Source: Suillus spraguei
Taxonomy: Eukaryota > Basidiomycota > Agaricomycetes > Boletales > Suillaceae
Assembly (NCBI GenBank): GCA_016800925.1
Contig: JABCPU010000034.1
Location: 124,001 to 188,000 of the forward strand
Length of the DNA: 64,000 nucleotides
Reading direction: 5' to 3'
The notes beneath the pieces were generated by a model that worked only from the letters and a program-made list of their open reading frames with translations, was not told where the DNA came from and did not search any database. This document shows positions 44,352 to 57,125 of this stretch, one piece after another. Positions within the stretch are counted from its first letter, which is position 1. Each line of letters opens with the position of its first letter. The position numbers and the translations under genes are program-made.

Positions 44352-47300
44352 ATGAACGACGACCAGGTAAGTCCACTCGTTTCCCATTCTCATCTGTTTT
44401 ACTAAATGATTATCTTGCTCACAGCAAACTGTTGGCCACACGACGAGGTCGAATCGACGTCTCGTATGGTGCGACTGCGATGTTTGCAGATGCGCAGCTC
44501 CCACCAAAGGCGGCCAGAACATCCCCGCATATCAACGTGAAAACCATCGCCGCAATCAAAACCTCGGCTTGTCTGCAATAGCGCAACGAGGACAAGGAGC
44601 TTCAAGTTCTTTTCAACGTGACCGTGGAGGCCTCCAAGTCCCCTCTCGAGCGCGTGGGTCAGCCCCCCCTCGAGGCGCTCCTCCTCAACCTCGGGGTTCT
44701 GCTCCGCGATCTGCAAATTCTGGAGTGTCAGATTCTCGTTCTTCGGCGCCTAGACTGATCCAGCCGGTGGTTCCGCGTGAGGTGCCTGTTCCGTCTCGAC
44801 CACCATCCCCGTCTCAACCAGAACCCATGGTTCTTTCACGCACACCATCTCTGTATGTTTTTTGTTGTATTTGTGCTTGGCTCACCAATGTTTTTAAGGT
44901 TTTCGTACATGGATGTGGACAACACTTATCCGGAACCGCAGGAACATGAGCATCCTCTATCAGCCACCCCGCCGCCACCAGACCCCTTGCCGCATGTACC
45001 ATTATCTCCTCTGGCTGCCATGCCATCACCCAATTCTCCTTATCTTCGTGTCATCTCTTCTCCTCGTCCCCGCCCTATCTCTGTCATGCGCACGAGTCCA
45101 GTTCCGTTTGGCAGCCCAATACCGGTTGCCCATTCAATACCGGCACTAGTACCTCGCCAGATTCAACGGGCGGATTTGGATGCCGAAGCCCAAAACGCTC
45201 AACATACTGTAGCTCGAACGACTGTCTGCTTGTATGACGATCCGGATGCCGGAGACAACCTCCATAATGATCCACTTCTCCATACCGCGAGGGAACTCAA
45301 TGGAGACTCAGAATCAGACAACGACACTCATCGAGCGAGGGTGCTACGGACACCTGCAAACTCACAGCACCATCAATTCCAAGTGCCCATACCCTTAGAA
45401 TACGAGGCTCCACCCAGTGCGGCTCAACTTTATCGTGATAGCCATACTGAATGGTTTGGACGTCTTGTCCTGCTCTTGATTGCAGTCCTTCATGCCAAAC
45501 ACCGGGTATCATTTCGTGCATGTGCGCTGATCCTTTTCACGCTCAACACCATCCTCCTCGCACTCAATGTACTCCAACCAACCAACCCCCTTCCCAAAAC
45601 GCTACACACGATCATCAATCGCTTCGATCTCCAGGACCGCTTCACCATCTATCCGATCTGTGGTAGCTGTCATCGGATCTTTCCTATAGATGCACCAATT
45701 GACACATTATGTTCCGATTGCGACAGCCGTCTTTTCAAACCTATTTCTGATAGACTTTTTCGAAGGTTAACAGGACGCCAGTCTCAACGTCCACCACCCA
45801 TTTGTGCAGCACCAATTCAACTCCCATCACCGCCCCCTGCTGATTTTCTAACGCGGGGTGACAATAAAGACAGCTGTAGTTCCTGGAAATCCTGTCCCAC
45901 GGTGCCTGGCGAGCTCAAAGATATATCAGATGGTGACATATGGAAAACAATTAACGGCCCAGACACGAGACCCTTCTTTTTGGACCCTGAAGATGACAGT
46001 GAACTGCGTATAGGTGTTACAATGAGTCTTGACTGGTGCGCTTACTTCATTCTATCTCGATCAAAATATTCATACCCTTTCTCTTCCCAGGTTTGGTCGT
46101 AAGACAAGTGTCTACGGACCAAGTTATTCATCGGGTGTTCTGTCCTTGTGCGTTTCCAATTTACCGCGAGCGCTCAGGTGAGTTATTGTTTGGTCGTTTG
46201 TGGATATCTGAATGATGGTTATTCCAGGTATCGAGCAGAAAATCTATTGGTCTGCTTTATGACTCCAGGGCCGAAGGGACCAACAGGATCACAGCTTCAG
46301 AACTACATAAGACTCGTTGTTGATGACCTCCTTCAGCTTTATGACGAGGGCATCATATATCATACTCCTGCATATCCACAAGGTAAGTTTCATTGATATA
46401 CCAGTTGTATATGTATTGAAACAATCTGCAGGACGAAGAGTACGAGTTGTTCTGCTTGGCGTTGTCTGTGATCATCCTGCTATGTGCAAACTTAGTGGAT
46501 TCGCTGACCACAGTCATAACAACGCGCCGTGCTCTAAATGCCACGTCTCACAAGATGATTTATTTTCTGATGAATCCCTTCGTAACGGTACGTGCCTCAA
46601 TTAATCATGAGACCTTTGTAATTGTCTTGTAAAATTTGCAGCTCGTGATGGTGAAGCACATCGCCAACGATGTTACGAAGATAACGAGCTGTTGGACGAC
46701 GACGCACATAAAACATTCTTCGAAGAACATGGTGCCCGATGGACTGAACTTGCCCGCCTCCCATATTTTGACCTTGTACGACAAACTATCATAGACCCGA
46801 TGCACAATCTTCTTCTAGGTGCGTTTGAAATCCACGTGAGGTGTTATACTCTAATGTTTCTGCAGGGATCGTTAAGACGCAGTGGTACAATCGATGGATC
46901 CAAAACTCGGCGCTTCGTGCTTCAACCGATGCCCGAGCTGGTGAACTCGACATGATACACAAGTTCCTCGCCTCTGTGAGTGGACCCTTTGGCGAGGTGT
47001 GTATCAACCATACTGAACATTCACATAGTTTGAAGCACCATTATGGGCTGGTAAACTGCCACTCCGTGCTGGAGAACCTGCAGGAGGCTCGCTGACAGCT
47101 GACGAGTACAAATTTGCAGCGCTAACTGCATGGCCCATCATCGTAGGATACCCAATCATTTTGCTTTGTCGATCTCTCATTTCTTTCCTTAGATCCCAAT
47201 TGTTTGGCAAACCTTCATCAACGAGTCGGACAAAGACTTCGAATCTGCACGGAAGCACCATCTCAAGGCCCAAGAAAAATTCAACACGGACTTTATGGCA

Positions 47301-48696
47301 TGGAAGTCGCGTCAAGAACTTCCACAGGGTAGTGCGAACATGAGAAAGAGAGGTAATCGAAGCAAGGAGGATGCTGAACCCAAACCTCCGAAGCAACCTA
47401 ATGTCCGCATGCAGCGTGACGAGCCGACTAACCTACTACGTCTATCGACTGCACTAAAGATATTTTGTGGGAGCTCCTGCAGCTTGAACTACTACCCCGG
47501 GCTGAAGTCCTACTTCAAGAGTATCTTCTTGAATTCAAACGGGTTAGCTATTTCTCCTTTGATACTCTGGCTAACTGTGTGCCCTTAGATGTATGGCGAA
47601 GGATCCATGAAGCCCAATTTTCATTGGGCCGTTCACCTCACCCAGCAAATCAGAGACTATGGGCCTGTATACATCTTCTGGGCATTCCTGTCCGAGCGAC
47701 TCAACAAGGTTCTGAAAAGTTCTAACTCGAACAACTGGACAGGTGGGCAGGTTGAAATCTCGATGATGAGGGAGTTCATGCGTGCGGCACAAATTGATTC
47801 CATGGTCAGCGATTTCATATGCTAATAACTCAAGCTAACTTTCACAGGCTCGTGGCGCACTTCAAGCAACCCAAAGTCCCATCATCGAGTCGGTTTTGAA
47901 ACGGATGCTCGGTGAAGGTCAGGAGGCCCTTGGGACAATTCAAGATGCCGTGAATGATACGATGCCGTGAATGATACGGAGCCTCAGCTCGATGGTATAC
48001 TATTTTTGTACCTCGTATTTTTGTCGCTAACTCAATATTTTGACGCAGAACTACAAACCTACCTGCGTGTTCAACCAGAACCAGCATCTTTTAAGCCACA
48101 GCGACTCAGCGACAACGTGCGTGCGGCGTTCGCACAATACAACTCAACCCAACCATTCAGTGTGCACTATGCTCTTGATCCACATCCACACTTTGGGTCG
48201 TCGCAGCTACAAGAGTTTGCGCTCTTTCACGACTTTGCACTCCTGGATGGACGAAGGATCACGCCACTCTAAAAAAGCACTCGTGAGTCTGCTGGTTCAT
48301 CAATCGTGAAGGTTTCGATCGGCGAAGTCTTCTGGTATGGTGAAGTCATTAACATCTTTAGTCATGCCCAGCATGGATTTGTCAATGGGACCCAGCTTCT
48401 TGCAGAGTTTAGATGGATGAAAGAGCTTCCCTTGTCTCCTGTGGACGATGACCCCTGGAGTGCATAGTGAGTGTATCGTAATTTCCTTCTGACTTACATT
48501 CATGCGAACATGCAGTCCCGAACTGGATGTTAGTTGTTTTGTTCTTGACGCATTCTGTACACCAGCAGAGGCCAACCCACCACCTTGTGTACTACCTTTC
48601 GACTGTATTGTGTGTCAGATTTCACGCGGTGTCGTTACTACGACAGATCCATGCATGTGGATCACAACGACCATGGACAGGCATCCGAGCAAATGA
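44352..48696 (+). pseudogene. CACTA (En/Spm, tnp2-type) transposase, nearly intact
   Basis: A dozen or so exons starting at ATG 44352 (MNDDQ, spliced to QTVGHTTRSN). The N-terminal Cys motif is WCDCDVCRC. A Pro/Ser-rich region is followed by the zinc-binding segment YPICGSCHRIF...LCSDCDSRLF, where the dots mark skipped residues. The catalytic tnp2 region contains FMTPGPKGPTG, NNAPCSKCHV, LARLPYFDLVRQTIIDPMHN and IVKTQWYN. GAPLW-like and NFHWAVHLTQQIRDYGPVY blocks follow, then RLNKVLKSSNSNNWTGG. Three lesions stop translation: a one-base frameshift near 47480, a 17-bp tandem duplication at 47944-47977 and an in-frame TAA near 48270. Everything upstream is open. It is a recently disabled autonomous element; its terminal repeats were not found. 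Confidence 0.85.
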
Positions 48697-50298
48697 ATTG
48701 TTCGTTTCGATATGTACATTAATTTTACACTGTGCAATCTACTATTGGTAACATCGTGCTAATGAAAGTTTGCATGCATTGAAAGTCCTTTGTGTGTTCT
48801 TCAGTCCATCGTGAGGTGTTTTATTGACCTTGTGACCTCTTTAGTGGTGTTCAGCGCCGCCGTTATCTGTTGACTCATCTCCCACTGTATTCCCCATGTT
48901 CTCTGGCTGCACTTCCTCATGATCTTGCCCGCTACCATCTGCGATGCCTTCCTCATTCTTTGCAGATCCAAATCCAGGTGGATCCGCCCAAGCACCCCAC
49001 TCCTTCAGTTGTGCCTGATACTCTGGGTGATTCTTGTTCACTTCGAGCCACTCGGTATCTATTCCGAAGTTGTAGGGTGTGTAATCGGGGATACGAAGCA
49101 GCGCTCGGTTGGTTCCATCAACCCGCATCGTGTGGAATCGTTTACGTTGCTTGGTATTGAGGGATGCTTTCCACAGCTGGAATAGCTCATGATATATATC
49201 ACCGAGCTGCGATTCTAGGTAAGTGAGACTGTTCTGTTTTTAGTTATGGAGCATTGACTTACCTCCTGTGATCTCCAAGGATTTTCATGAACACCATACC
49301 ATCCATGTTTGTATCCGCTGGAAAGCCCTTTTCCTTTCCCATCTTGATTCTCCACTCGTCGACTGATTCACCATCATCTTCAGGTCCAGATGCCTCGTCA
49401 GACATATGATCCACATGGATGATATTGATAGGATCCACGCCATGAAGTTCAAAGTATTTTGGGCATGCTGTTGTCAACTGGTCAGCTTTCTTTTTCAAGT
49501 CTGTAAGTCATTTTTTTTCTTATTTAAAAACAGACATTAATGACTAACCTCTTTACGATGCTGACTCCAGTGATTCTTTTGCTGGTTGGTGTTTTTAGCT
49601 GCGGCCTTCTCGTGGTCATTCTGTGCTTTCCACTCCTCCTTGAATCCACAGTACATGTCTTTAGCAAACATGAACAACAATAGCTTATTCCATTTAACCT
49701 TGTGGTTGCTCAGGGAATCACTAAGTGTTGTACTCTGTTTGAAAGGTGAGGGGATTGTGTAGTCGAAAGGCTCACAAACTCACTCCAAGTTCTTCCCAGA
49801 CAAGATGCATAATCTTTCTGAAAATCATGCGATTATGGTTGTCATTCACGGTCGCCTCAAAATTTGGTTGGTGTTAGGTAAATTTTACCAGTTGTTTCAT
49901 TCTTGCACTCATCATCAGGGCTTGGCCACGTTTTCCCTTCAGCAACATTACAGACATGATGAAATTTGGTCATGATCAAGCGCTATGTGTGAGGTGAGTT
50001 TCTTTCTTGGTTTGTGGGCAAGACCAGTACTGACCTTGAGATCTGCTTGCACCTCCCGAGCAGTTGCAGATAGCTTCCCCCGAGCACCTGTAACATCTTC
50101 AGCATCATGGTCAAATTGACCTGCGTGTGACTCTGCATCATTTCCCTCTTCACACGCATCTCTTTGCCTTTGCCTTCGAGCAATATTTGAGCCCCCCCAA
50201 CGTTGAGTTGTGTGGCCACGAGTAGCACTGCTGGTCTGATGGTCAGGATGATATGATTGCCCTCAAGGTGTGCAAGTCAGTCGTCTGTCTGCTTGTAG

Positions 50299-51751
50299 TA
50301 GTGATGCGGAAGTCCGGTTCAGAACTTCGGTTCGAACCTGAACCTTCTGAACTGGACCGTCGGTCCAGTCCGACATTCGACATGCTCTCAGGACCGAATG
50401 TGTCATTACGTTCAGCATTCGGCTGATGCTTGAAAGTTCCAAACCCGTCCAAACCCGTCCAAATGCGTTCAAACCATTCCTACATCTGTATATGATCCAC
50501 TCAATGTCCTCAGGCTTATTGCTATCCATCTATCCTAATATTTTCTCTGATTGTCTGGCAACAATGAATGACCAAGAACAGCTCTTTAGGACCAAAACAC
50601 TCAATGCATGTCTGTTAGCGATGTCTGACTTTGTCAGTAATCTACTCAATGTTTCGGTAAGCTCACTGTCCATCATTATTCAGATTACAATCTAATTTAT
50701 GTCCAGAACCTATCTTTGGGATGCTCATTCAGGTACTTAATTACATGGCAATGATATGTTCAAGGTGTGTCACATTTTGCTAATCTCTTACCACAAATTT
50801 TGGTATAAATGATCTACTACAGGTACAATATTCACTCCTCTGGCTGTGAGAATGGTGTGTGCACTTGGATCTGATGGCAAACTCAAAGACGCAAGCGCCA
50901 TTGATTGGTACAATGACCCGGATGATGACACCCCTTTTCCTGCTCCACCATATGTTCACAATATTATTTAAGCCATTCATTATCACTAACTCTGGTTTAG
51001 TTTGACCAGTATCACACTTCTGTTGCGGCCACCCCTCAGCCAATACTTGTTTTGTCGGCATCGTCAAGACCTAGTACGGTCCAATATGGACATTCATGGA
51101 TGCATTCAGCTATTCTGTCTCGTCAGTCATCTGAACAAACCATTGACAATCCTCATCAAGAACTCGACATGTACTTGATGAGCCCATTGGAAGAGGTCGG
51201 TGATGTTGTCCGTTGGTGGGGTGTAAGCAATATCTATTTCATTGATTCATAGTCCATATCCTTTCTAGCATCATTCAACCATGTACCCAACACTTGCCCG
51301 CATGGCATGAGACTACCTGGCTATTCAAGGTTCTTCAACACTGTCAGAACGAGCCTTCTCAAGCGGTGGTATCACGGACCACAGTCGACGCAATTGACTC
51401 ACACCCAATGTCTTTGAGGCCTTACAATTGTTGAAAAGTACTTATCGAAACGGGCATGTTCAGGCTGCAGCAGACGCAGTGGCTTATGTGGAACCTCTAG
51501 CCACTGTGACTGCTGATGATCTTGATCTTAGTACTACAGATGCATAGTCTCCATGTAATATATACAATTGACCTAGCCCTAACCTCATGCTCGACGTCCG
51601 AACACGAACCGGACATGAACTGGACGTCCTGAACGCGTTTGAGGATGTCCAGTCCAATGTTCAGCTCAGCAGCTGAACTGAACGTGCAGTCACATTCGGC
51701 GTTCGCAAAAGTTTCTCTTGAACTGGACTGAACTGGACTTCCACATCACCA
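50299..51751. mobile_element. Internally deleted hAT element, 8-bp target duplication
   Basis: The ends are TAGTGATGCGGAAGTCC on the left and TGGTGATGTGGAAGTCC read inward from the right. GCTTGTAG flanks both (50291-50298 and 51752-51759). Subterminal regions are rich in GTTCAG and ACTGGAC repeats. Length 1,453 bp. Only the transposase C-terminus is left. It interrupts an exon of the convergent gene. Confidence 0.93.
51000..51547 (+). pseudogene. hAT transposase C-terminal dimerisation remnant
   Basis: The stretch encodes ELDMYLMSPLEEVGDVVRWW, then across an intron HSTMYPTLARMA, DYLAIQGSSTLSERAFSSGG and LTPNVFEALQLLKSTYR. TGA stops fall at about 51310 and 51398. Upstream (50820-50970), KDASAIDWYNDPDDD also fits hAT. 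The DDE catalytic part and the N-terminus are absent. Confidence 0.85.
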
Positions 51752-52169
51752 GCTTGTAGTGTTCATGCTGATCTTCACGCATGTTGTATAGGATGTCAGT
51801 GAGCTCTTCAACATTTGCCAGAGTTGAGTTTCTTGTGGCAGGGGATGATGCACGATGGGAATAGCAGCCATTTCAAGATGACGAACGGCTGGTAGATGGA
51901 GAAGAGGCATTCCTATGGTGGCTGCACACTGGACTTCTCGACCTGTGTCTTCTGTCACGTCCATGATTGTTGTGAGGAGAGGACGAGCGCTGCTGCCTTC
52001 TCTGTTGCTGTCGAGAGCTGGATGCAAGTGCCCTGCTGTTTTGATGATGCTCAGACAGGTGTGTACTACTGATTTGGAGGAAAGAAGGTAAGTTTTTTTG
52101 GCATGTATGCAGCATACACCCACTCACCTGATATTGTGCCCTTGTTATGAACTGGGGTGGCGTCACCAG

Positions 52170-52553
52170 TGACAGTGATAAGACACAGATGGTCTGCTGG
52201 GAAGTTTGACTACGTTCAAAAGAGAACGAGGACTACTACTTAGGAAGGATTCCAAGTAGGATCAAGGGTTCAGTCGAAGAGTCGCGACTCTAAGACGATC
52301 GGTAGAATAGAGACTAAGGCTAAGGAGTGCTTAGACTTAGAGACGATTCAGACGACTTAGGTTGGAGACCTAAGCAAAGGATATTCCAGGTAAAACCCAG
52401 TAAGATTAAAGTAAAGTATACAAGCATAATACAATGTGCTTAAATAAGCCAATATGTGCGCACGGACCAAGAGAGATGTGAGAATGTAAGTACGTATCCA
52501 AAGGAGGAAGGCTTACTACAGTACAGATGCATTGAGCATATGAGTCAGAGTCA
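52170..52553. mobile_element. Possible solo LTR inside an intron
   Basis: The intron after the first exon of the convergent gene is unusually long. This block starts TGACAGTGATAAG and ends GAGTCAGAGTCA, with short TGAC/GTCA terminal complementarity. No target duplication was found, so the call is weak. Confidence 0.35.
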
Positions 52554-52809
52554 TGTTACGTAATATACAAGACAAAGAAGAATAGAAAAATGAATAGGGG
52601 CACGTACGATTGTAACAGCCCTTGTGTGCTGTTATTTGCAGCAGATGGGTTTGCAGATGGCATCAGCTCATGTGGACCATCCCTATTTGCATCATGAGGT
52701 GTATGCCTTGAGGCTGAGGGACTGTTCGAGCTATTGAGAAGTGCTGGATCGATATTCGAGTTAGCTGGGGCCATATACACTTCCGGGGTTTCCGCAATCA
52801 TTCTCTTCA

Positions 52810-53837
52810 AGCTGTCTGGTCAGCTATCCCACACTTCAGGTGCTATCGCAGGGGGGCATCTCAGCATATTTCTGCACTGATTCTAGGATGGCAGGGGCAA
52901 AAGGGGATCCGAGCGCACAGGGGGAATTGAAGCTGGACGTGAAGCAGGCACGATAGTATATCGAGCATGTGATGTATTCATAAATATCAACATATTCATT
53001 ATTTTAACCTTACATTGTGTGATCTACTTGAAGTATAATAAGAAGATATTTAGATGTAGCTGAGACCCTCTAGCTGTATCTCAAATAGACAATCTAGTGT
53101 ATGCTAATCATTATTTACATAGGTCATCGAGAAGGCCCTCAAGTATGCCATGTCCTTACACATGTGTGAGGCTACTTCAACACTGACTAACAAATCTATT
53201 TTCATGTCTACCTACCTGAGTTTATCTTGCATAAACACACGTACTTCAAGCACCACTAGCCTGGGTCTTCATGCAGTGATTGCTGACAAAGGGGAGTCCT
53301 TGCTAATTTTGGAAATACTTGAGATGACACACTGGCGTTTTGGGAGATTGGTTTCAAAATGTTAGTGATAAAGTTGACATTTTTACTACACATTTTGAGA
53401 CAACAAAGATGAATCCATGTCAAAATCCTGGGTGAAATTCTACATTTTATGTACCATTTTCAGTGCCATAAATTATTTATGCATGTGTTTGGACCCACAA
53501 GATCAAGTTCTTCTTTGAAGCAGCTCACAAGAGACCTGCACTCTTACAAATTTGCCAAATTTTATTCAGTGGTGAAAACATCTTGCTCTGGTAGTGATCA
53601 TCCTTTGCTTCCTCATTGACTGTTTGTCACTATATTATGCTAGGATGACTGCAGGGGCATGGACCTATTGTCCATGTGAAGCATTTACTTGTATATCAGA
53701 ACCTAAGCCTTTTGTGCCTGGTGGCTTAGAAACAGTCACCAATGCTTCTGCCTCTATTTTATCTGCCTGCACAAGGAGCTCATCATTGATATCCAGGTCT
53801 ATCAAATCTAAGTTGTAGTGTGATTGTGGGGACAAGG
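52810..53837. other. Unassigned region
   Basis: Frames of up to 74 codons at 53150-53365 and 53594-53871 match nothing I know. A minus-strand piece (LLPFEYGLNTLSPQSHYNLD) straddles the left edge of LTR-2 copy 1. Confidence 0.3.
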
Positions 53838-55400
53838 TGTTAAGACCGTACTCAAAGGGTAAGAGATCCAAAGGGCTTTGGCCTCAGTTCATGCACTGTG
53901 CCCCTTTCCCAAGTAATGCCCCTTATTTCAGAGGGTATGTATACGTCTGAAGATCTGGAAATGATTGCATGACAGATCCGGATGTCCAAAGGTATCGGAT
54001 ATGACATGTCCGAAGGTTATCTGGAGCGTGGAGGTGATACAAGGAATAAGACTAGTCTCGGAGCAAGTCCTTAACTAGAAACTAACAGAGGTAGACTACC
54101 CAAGGGTAGAGTCAGAGATGCAGACTTATAGGAATCAATCCTAAGTCTCAGAAGATGACCAGAGTTGGAAGTAACTCAAGTCCGGTGTAACGAACATATT
54201 GGCACTAGGCTTAAAACCCTACCTTTTGACACTTGTCTCATGTCTATAGGAGTTACCACTTGTCCATGGCTGTCTTACCCCCTTTGGCATTACCAGCGGC
54301 AGCCCACGCTTACTGCACAACTGACTGCCGCACCTCATTCCACGTACCGATGTCCTCCCATGTCCTTGCCACGTCCGCATAGCTCCATTTGGTGCGTTGT
54401 TTGTTTTATGTTCATTATCACTGATTCCATGGCAAGTCTTATTACATGTTGCCTCGTGCTGCAGCACCTCGCACTATGTTTACATATGGCAGTTACTATA
54501 CTTGAGCGCTACTGATCTCACCTAGAGCATTCCGAGTACATACAATTTAGGATATAAGCACTGTGTACCCCACACGATACAGTACCTGATTTTACCCCTT
54601 TGCATGTACTATAGGTCAGGATTATTGTCTAGCTCTGGATCTACCCAGTAATAGACTTAGTCTTTAAAGTTTTTTTATCGCTCATTAATCCATTACGCTT
54701 GTTCTCCATTACCACTGGCATACCGCTGGACTCTTGATTGCTATTTTGACTGAACTTCTCATGCACTGCTACTTTACCGCTGAAAGTACCACGGTCTTCT
54801 TTACTGTTCCTTTGCACCGCTCGCAACTTTACCACTACTGCTGACATTGTTGCTCACCACCGCTTGCTCGATGTAACTGATACTGACTCTGTTTCAACGA
54901 CGCTAGTACCACTACATATGACACTAGTTCCAGCAGCATCATCGCTGACCACGGCAACTTACTGCTGACTACAACACTACATTTGCACATTGGTTTGACT
55001 CAAACTTGACCATACTAACAGGCATCCCCCTTTAGGGTCGAATGCTCTTGTTTAAGTGAAGCAGACTAGACGGAGCGCAAGACTCACATACTAACTTAGG
55101 AGGTGGTTTATCTACAGCCCAGGTTAGGTTGTATCTTTACACCAGAGGAATAGATTGAGCAGAATCTAAGATGATATTCGAACTAAGGTTCTACAGAGAT
55201 TTACAAGTGGTTTATATACTGGAAGTACCTAGCACAGATAATCAGTGAGTCTGGGACCGAGGGCTATGTATGATGTATAACAGAAGTCTATTAGTTAATG
55301 CACAGCAGATCAGTAAGCGCGATGAAACAAAGAAACTAGTGCTGGCCTAAGTATAAGCACAGCATTAATCCTACTGAAGGTGCGAGTGAGATATTCAATC
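53838..55400 (+). mobile_element. LTR-2 copy 1, interrupted by LTR-1 copy C
   Basis: It starts TGTTAAGACCGTACTCAA. It is collinear with the inverted complete copy at 59733-60475 over CTTTGGCCTCAGTTC, TAATGCCCCTTATTTCAG, TATAGGAATCAATCCTAAG and TATATACTGG-type segments. LTR-1 copy C is inserted between 54186 and 55141. The right end fades near 55390, so this copy is truncated or further rearranged. Confidence 0.75.
54186..55141 (+). mobile_element. LTR-1 copy C, solo-LTR-like repeat, nested in LTR-2
   Basis: The ends are TGTAACGAACATATTGG and TTGTATCTTTACA. Left flank CCGG and right flank CCAG are compatible with a 4-bp duplication with one change. The interrupted LTR-2 is continuous across it when compared with the complete LTR-2 copy, which proves insertion. 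Confidence 0.85.
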
Positions 55401-55967
55401 CAAGAGGACTGCAAATAGAAGCAATTCCTTCTATGTTAGTGCGAAGGAAACAAGGAAATACTAATAAGGAAATGAGAATTCCAACTTCCAAGGTTAGTGG
55501 CGGTAGCAGTATATCAGTGGTACTAGTGTGGTATCAGTGGTACATGTGCAGTAAGGATAGCTGCAATGGTTAGCTAGCGAGAGCAAGAACAAAGTTACTT
55601 GAGCGAGATGAAAACATTATTACCACTGGCGGTGCAGTAGCGGTAGCAGCAACTCCGCATGAGCAATAATGCAGAAGAGAGAGAAAATGACCCAATGAGA
55701 CCACTGGCCACAGTCCGGTTATGAGTAGCGAAGTCGAAAGTCATGCAGTACTTCGAGCAGTATAGTTACCGGCGGTTAAATCTAAGAGCGATGTTCAAAC
55801 GGAGGAAAGTTCAAAAGCAAGTGGATTGCAACTAGTGAGCATTTCAGATACTAAGTCCTAGTGAAGGGATGTAATGGGAAGTAAAAATAACGGTATGTAT
55901 GTTCAGTCCTTTTTAACATAGGCGAGCACGTACAAGATGATTATGCGAGTCTGGTAGTGGGGGCAGG
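55401..55967. other. Repeat-like spacer
   Basis: It contains AGCGGTAGCAG and GTGGTACTAGTG-type wording like that inside LTR-1 but not collinear with it. No gene. Confidence 0.3.
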
Positions 55968-57030
55968 TTAATTGAGTTTGAGGCTTATCATATCGGCGAG
56001 CTTTGATATTGCAGCACTACCCTCTTGTTGGGCCTGCACAGTAGCGGATGGAGCACGCGGCTTCTTCTCGGATGGGGTATGCGGCTTATCGAATGGAGTA
56101 CGCAGCCTCTTCTGAGATGTATCACTGCTGTCAGCAGCAAGAGCACTGTATTTGCACTTGCTGCTGCTGTGGCTGCCACCAGTGAGCCCTGATGCACTGG
56201 TAGAGGTAATGAATGAGTAGGGAGAGGTGGGAGTAGGAAATGGTGGGCTGTTGGAAAAGGGGGGATCTGTTAATGTCATGGATGAAAGATCAAGCAGGCC
56301 CCTAGTTGCAGGAAGTATAGCGCGACTGGATGAAGGAACAGGTGGAGGATTCATGGAAGTGGGGGTGGGTGCCGTCTTTCTGTGGAGAATGAACCCTCCT
56401 TTGACTTTGTTCTTCCCCTTGCCACTGCTCATCATGTGGTCCATGGTGGCAAGGTGAATTAAGCCTTTGGAGGCAAAGGGCTTTACTGCAGGACAGTCCT
56501 TTGAAAGACAAATTAAAATTGATGATAAATACAATAGACCACAGTATACTCACCCTTCACAAGTTCATTCCACACACTCTGGCTCTCAGGTGACACCCCT
56601 ACTCCATCCACATCACTCCATGTAAGACCAGAAGTGCTCTTGATGAACTGAACTTGATGATATGCTGACTTAAGGGCCCCCCATTTGTTCTTGCAGGATG
56701 AGGCTGGTTTATTGGAGCGTGTCTTGGACCCAGGAGGAGCCATACATGAGTTGACATACTCAGATGCACTCTTCCACACATGCTTGGGGAAGTTCAACCC
56801 ATCGCCAGCAGCAGAGAGGTGATTAGTGAGATGTTCAAGCAAAGCAATATCTTCAAATTCTTGCCACCGGTTAGAAGTAGTAGTGTGAATATTTTGTGTA
56901 GCCTCTGGGGTATCTAGAGAGTCATGGGAGCAGAGTGAGCATCCAGATCCTGCAGAACCTGTGTCAGAGTACATCGTGTCAATCAATAAGCAGGTATGTG
57001 TGCTTTGAGCCTTTGACATACCATCCTGGG
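55968..57030 (-). CDS. Second Myb/SANT-like protein, 5' end truncated
   Basis: The minus-strand main exon runs from about 56960 (after an acceptor CACAG) to 56554. A 55-nt intron (56553-56499) follows, then the last exon 56498-55968. The domain is recognisable from RWQEFEDIALLEHLTNHL, CKNKWGALKSAYHQVQ and SGLTWSDVDGVGVSPES. The last exon is Ser/Pro-rich with TSQKRLRTPF and EKKPRAPSA. The upstream exon (GTATGT donor near 57020) is cut off at the pogo-like element that begins at 57038, so the true start is lost. It is a different subfamily from the gene at 12683. Confidence 0.6.
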
Positions 57031-57125
57031 ATTCTCCAGATGGTCATGTGATAGTACTATTAGTCACCACTAGTTCGTGCACTCCCTACATCTCGTGCAG
57101 TTATGAAAGTTATGGAAAGTCACGG

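Larger units (their letters stand above)
48841..52801 (-). pseudogene. Transposon-associated gene convergent with tnp2, broken by a hAT derivative
   Basis: The minus-strand gene starts at ATG 52801 (MIAETPEVYMAP). It continues as an RS-rich region (RSSSPHNNHGRDRRHRSRS) near 52000 and a coiled-coil-like block (VEELTDILYNMREDQHEHYK) near 51790. The hAT derivative cuts the frame here. Beyond it the same exon resumes (QADRRLTC), then RRQRQRDACEEGNDAE, LSATAREVQADLK, DSLSNHKVKWNKLLLLFMFA near 49700 and a long exon near 49490-49270. The final exon ends VGDESTDNGGAEHH at 48841. A stop and frame change near 51860 and the insertion make it a pseudogene. It is a mushroom family of unknown function; tail-to-tail placement 145 bp from tnp2 suggests it may be the element's second gene. 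Confidence 0.6.

Noticed and set aside
43978..53837. CACTA terminal repeats around the tnp2 gene
   Set aside because: No convincing CACTA-type inverted ends with a 3-bp duplication were found on either side, so element borders are not given.
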